A program made the translations under genes and the position numbers. DNA of 37,848 nt from the NCBI RefSeq assembly GCF_000331005.1, contig NZ_AEJB01000023.1, forward strand, positions 1 to 37,848, read 5' to 3'. Positions within the stretch are counted from its first letter, which is position 1. Every line of letters begins with the position of its first letter. The DNA comes from Streptomyces turgidiscabies Car8. Lineage in GTDB: Bacteria; Actinomycetota; Actinomycetes; Streptomycetales; Streptomycetaceae. The notes below the pieces were generated by a model that saw nothing but the letters and a program-made list of their open reading frames with translations, had not been told where the DNA came from and made no database searches. Of this stretch, positions 35,768-37,848 are shown piece by piece.

Positions 35768-36891
35768 GCACGCCCCGCCCGGAGGAGGAGGGCCTGCGCT
35801 GCATGCTGATGCGTGGCGGCACCTCCAAGGGCGCCTACTTCCTCGCCGAGGACCTGCCGGACGACCCTGCCGCCCGCGACGATCTGCTGCTGCGGGTCAT
35901 GGGCAGCCCCGACCCCCGCCAGATCGACGGACTCGGCGGAGCGCACCCCCTCACCAGCAAAGTGGCCGTCGTCTCCCGCTCGTCCGACGCACAGGCCGAC
36001 GTCGACTACCTTTTCCTCCAAGTCGGCGTGGACCAGCCAACAGTGACGAGCAGTCAGAACTGCGGGAACCTGCTCGCGGGCGTCGGACCGTTCGCCGTGG
36101 AACGCGGACTGGTCGCGGCCGGGGAGGAGTTGGCCTCCGTACGCATCCGCATGGTCAACAGCGGCGACCACGCCACCGTGACCTTTCCGACAACAGCCGG
36201 GCAGGTCGTCCGGACGGGCACGACCGAGATCTCCGGTGTGCCCGGTGGCGCCGCTCCGGTCACGATCGGGTTCGAGCGGGGGAGTGCCCCCCTGCTGCCG
36301 ACCGGCCGGGCCCGCGACATCGTCGCCGGAACACCGGTGACCTGCGTCGACAACGGCATGCCGACCGTGCTGATCGCCGCCTCCGCACTCCAGGTCACCG
36401 GCTACGAGGACCCGAGGGACCTGGAGGAGAACGTCACCCTCAACGAGCGGCTGCACGAGATCCGGCTGGCGGCAGGCGAGTTGATGGGCCTCGGCGACGT
36501 CTCCGCGACGACCGTGCCCAAGCTCACCCTGCTCGCGCCGCCCGCCCGCGGCGGCACCGTCATGACCCGCACCTTCATCCCGGTCCGCTGCCACGCGGCG
36601 ATCGGCGTGCTCGGCGCCGCGAGCGTCGCCGCCGGCCTGCGCCTGCCCGGCGGCGTCGGCCAGGGCGTGGCGCGTCTCCCCACCCACGAGGACGAACCGC
36701 TCCGCATCGAACACCCCACCGGATTCCTGGACCTCGAATCCGTCGTCGACACAGACGGCCCCGTCCCGGTCGCGCACCGCACGGCCGTCGTCCGCACCGC
36801 CCGCAAGATCTTCGACGGCACGGTCTACCCCCGCCCGGCCGCCCCTCCCACCGATCTCCCCGCTGACCCTTCCTCTGTCAGGAGCCGCTGA
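35764..36891 (+). CDS. galD: 4-oxalomesaconate tautomerase (GalD-like, PrpF family)
   Basis: A 375-residue PrpF-family isomerase with a diaminopimelate-epimerase-like fold. The start LRCMLMRGGTSKGAYFL is typical, as are QNCGNLLAGVGPFAVERGL with the catalytic cysteine and CVDNGMPTVLIAA. GalD interconverts keto and enol forms of 4-oxalomesaconate in gallate degradation. GTG at 35764 overlaps galC, and the next start lies in its stop (TGATG). PrpF-type 2-methylaconitate isomerase is the main alternative, but no propionate genes are present. Confidence 0.87.
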   Translation: MSTPRPEEEGLRCMLMRGGTSKGAYFLAEDLPDDPAARDDLLLRVMGSPDPRQIDGLGGAHPLTSKVAVVSRSSDAQADVDYLFLQVGVDQPTVTSSQNCGNLLAGVGPFAVERGLVAAGEELASVRIRMVNSGDHATVTFPTTAGQVVRTGTTEISGVPGGAAPVTIGFERGSAPLLPTGRARDIVAGTPVTCVDNGMPTVLIAASALQVTGYEDPRDLEENVTLNERLHEIRLAAGELMGLGDVSATTVPKLTLLAPPARGGTVMTRTFIPVRCHAAIGVLGAASVAAGLRLPGGVGQGVARLPTHEDEPLRIEHPTGFLDLESVVDTDGPVPVAHRTAVVRTARKIFDGTVYPRPAAPPTDLPADPSSVRSR

Positions 36892-37841
36892 TGACCCCGC
36901 CGCTCGGCGACATCGCCCACCTCGGCCACGTCGAACTGCTCACCCCCGACCTCGACGCGAGCGTCCGGTTCTTCACCACGATCCTCGGCCTGACCGAGAA
37001 CGGCCGCTCCGGCGACTCGGTGTACCTGAGGACCTGGGACGACTACGAGCACCACAGCCTCACCCTCACCGCCCACTCGACCTCCGGCATCCGCCGCACC
37101 GCCCTGCGCGCCTCCAGCGAGGAGGCGCTTCGGCGCAGGGTCAAGGAGACGGAGAGCGCCGGCCGCCCCGGCCGCTGGGTGGAGGACGAACCCGGCCTCG
37201 GCCCGCTGTACGTCACCACCGATCCCGACGGTCACGAGATCGCCCTGTACTGGGAGAGTGAGTGGTACGAGGCGCCGCCCGAGCTGCGGCCCGGCCTCAA
37301 GAACCAGCCCCAGGCCAAACCCGCGACAGGCGTCGGCGTCCGCCGCCTCGACCACGTCAACTTCCTCGCCGCAGCGGTCGAACCGAACGCCGGTTTCATC
37401 CAGCACGTCCTCGGCGCCCGCCCCACCGAACAGATCGTCCTCGACGAAGGACGCCTGGCCGCCCAGTGGCTGACGTTCACCGACAAGTCGTACGACATCG
37501 TCTACACGGAGGACTGGTCCGGTTCCACCGGCCGCCTCCACCACATCGCCTTCGCCACCGACACCCGCGAGGACATCCTGCGCGCCGCCGACCTGTGCCT
37601 GGACAACGGCGTGCACATCGAGACCGGCCCGCACAAGCACGCCATCCAGCAGACGTTCTTCCTCTACGTCTACGAACCGGGCGGCAACCGCGTCGAACTG
37701 TGCAACCCGCTCACCCGCCTGGTACTCGCCCCCGACTGGCCGCTGATCACCTGGACGCAGGCCGAGCGCGCCAAGGGGCAGGCGTGGGGCCTGAAGACCA
37801 TCGAGTCCTTCCACACGCACGGCACGCCCCCGCTCGACTGA
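36891..37841 (+). CDS. Type I extradiol ring-cleaving dioxygenase (VOC family)
   Basis: A 316-residue two-domain vicinal-oxygen-chelate protein of the catechol 2,3-dioxygenase group. The expected Fe(II) ligands are present in the C-terminal domain: His in RRLDHVNF, His in RLHHIAF and Glu in GGNRVELC. A conserved Tyr in FFLYVYEP precedes the last ligand. It is the fourth overlapping gene of the operon, so it probably opens the ring upstream of the GalBCD steps. Known gallate and protocatechuate 4,5-dioxygenases belong to the unrelated type II (LigB) family, so the substrate is open. The stop lies seven bases from the end of the window. Confidence 0.85.
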   Translation: MTPPLGDIAHLGHVELLTPDLDASVRFFTTILGLTENGRSGDSVYLRTWDDYEHHSLTLTAHSTSGIRRTALRASSEEALRRRVKETESAGRPGRWVEDEPGLGPLYVTTDPDGHEIALYWESEWYEAPPELRPGLKNQPQAKPATGVGVRRLDHVNFLAAAVEPNAGFIQHVLGARPTEQIVLDEGRLAAQWLTFTDKSYDIVYTEDWSGSTGRLHHIAFATDTREDILRAADLCLDNGVHIETGPHKHAIQQTFFLYVYEPGGNRVELCNPLTRLVLAPDWPLITWTQAERAKGQAWGLKTIESFHTHGTPPLD

Positions 37842-37848
37842 CAGCCCC

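Overview
The window is high-GC actinomycete chromosome, almost certainly Streptomyces or a close relative. The signs are dense genes with GTG starts, ATGA/GTGA stop-start overlaps, DmdR/IdeR-type iron boxes, a mycothiol-dependent formaldehyde dehydrogenase and CsoR/CstR-type palindromes. I see no tRNA, rRNA, transposase, integrase or CRISPR array. No gene-free stretch exceeds 300 bases; the longest gaps, about 260 bases, are the divergent control regions at 17823-18078 and 33307-33565.

Positions 25-12264 hold a siderophore locus. Read on the minus strand, the order is ATP-grasp ligase, NIS synthetase, MFS exporter, second NIS synthetase, PLP decarboxylase. This is the order of pvsABCDE, the vibrioferrin operon of Vibrio, so a vibrioferrin-like citrate carboxylate siderophore is predicted. 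Directly upstream in the same direction lie a binding lipoprotein, an ATPase and two FecCD permeases. A FhuF-type ferric-siderophore reductase is divergent from them. Two iron boxes sit in the divergent promoter region.

Positions 12287-18675 hold an ABC exporter and a cytokinin-type operon. The operon has an isopentenyltransferase, a cytokinin dehydrogenase and a LOG phosphoribohydrolase fused to a polyketide-type acyltransferase, all with overlapping stops and starts. A divergent transketolase-C-like gene recalls fasC of the Rhodococcus fascians fas operon. The LOG-acyltransferase fusion is the most unusual protein here.

Positions 18665-24629 form a sulfane-sulfur and mycothiol block. It has a rhodanese-DUF2892 protein, a CstR-like repressor, a TauE/SafE exporter, a metallo-beta-lactamase protein with three rhodanese domains, an S-(hydroxymethyl)mycothiol dehydrogenase and an MBL hydrolase. 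Three TACCC-GGGTA palindromes lie in its divergent promoters. A strong hairpin at 24656-24693 separates it from the next block.

Positions 24720-29820 hold a flavin-based transmembrane electron-transfer module: ApbE, a membrane-anchored protein with two flavinylation sites, and a ferric-reductase-like flavocytochrome. A two-component system is divergent from it. Positions 29951-33306 hold a quinone-reductase-like flavoprotein, a TetR regulator and a secreted amidohydrolase/dipeptidase-like protein with a discoidin domain.

Positions 33566-37841 hold an aromatic catabolic operon: a GntR regulator, then galB-, galC- and galD-like genes for the lower gallate pathway and a type I extradiol dioxygenase, all four with overlapping stops and starts.
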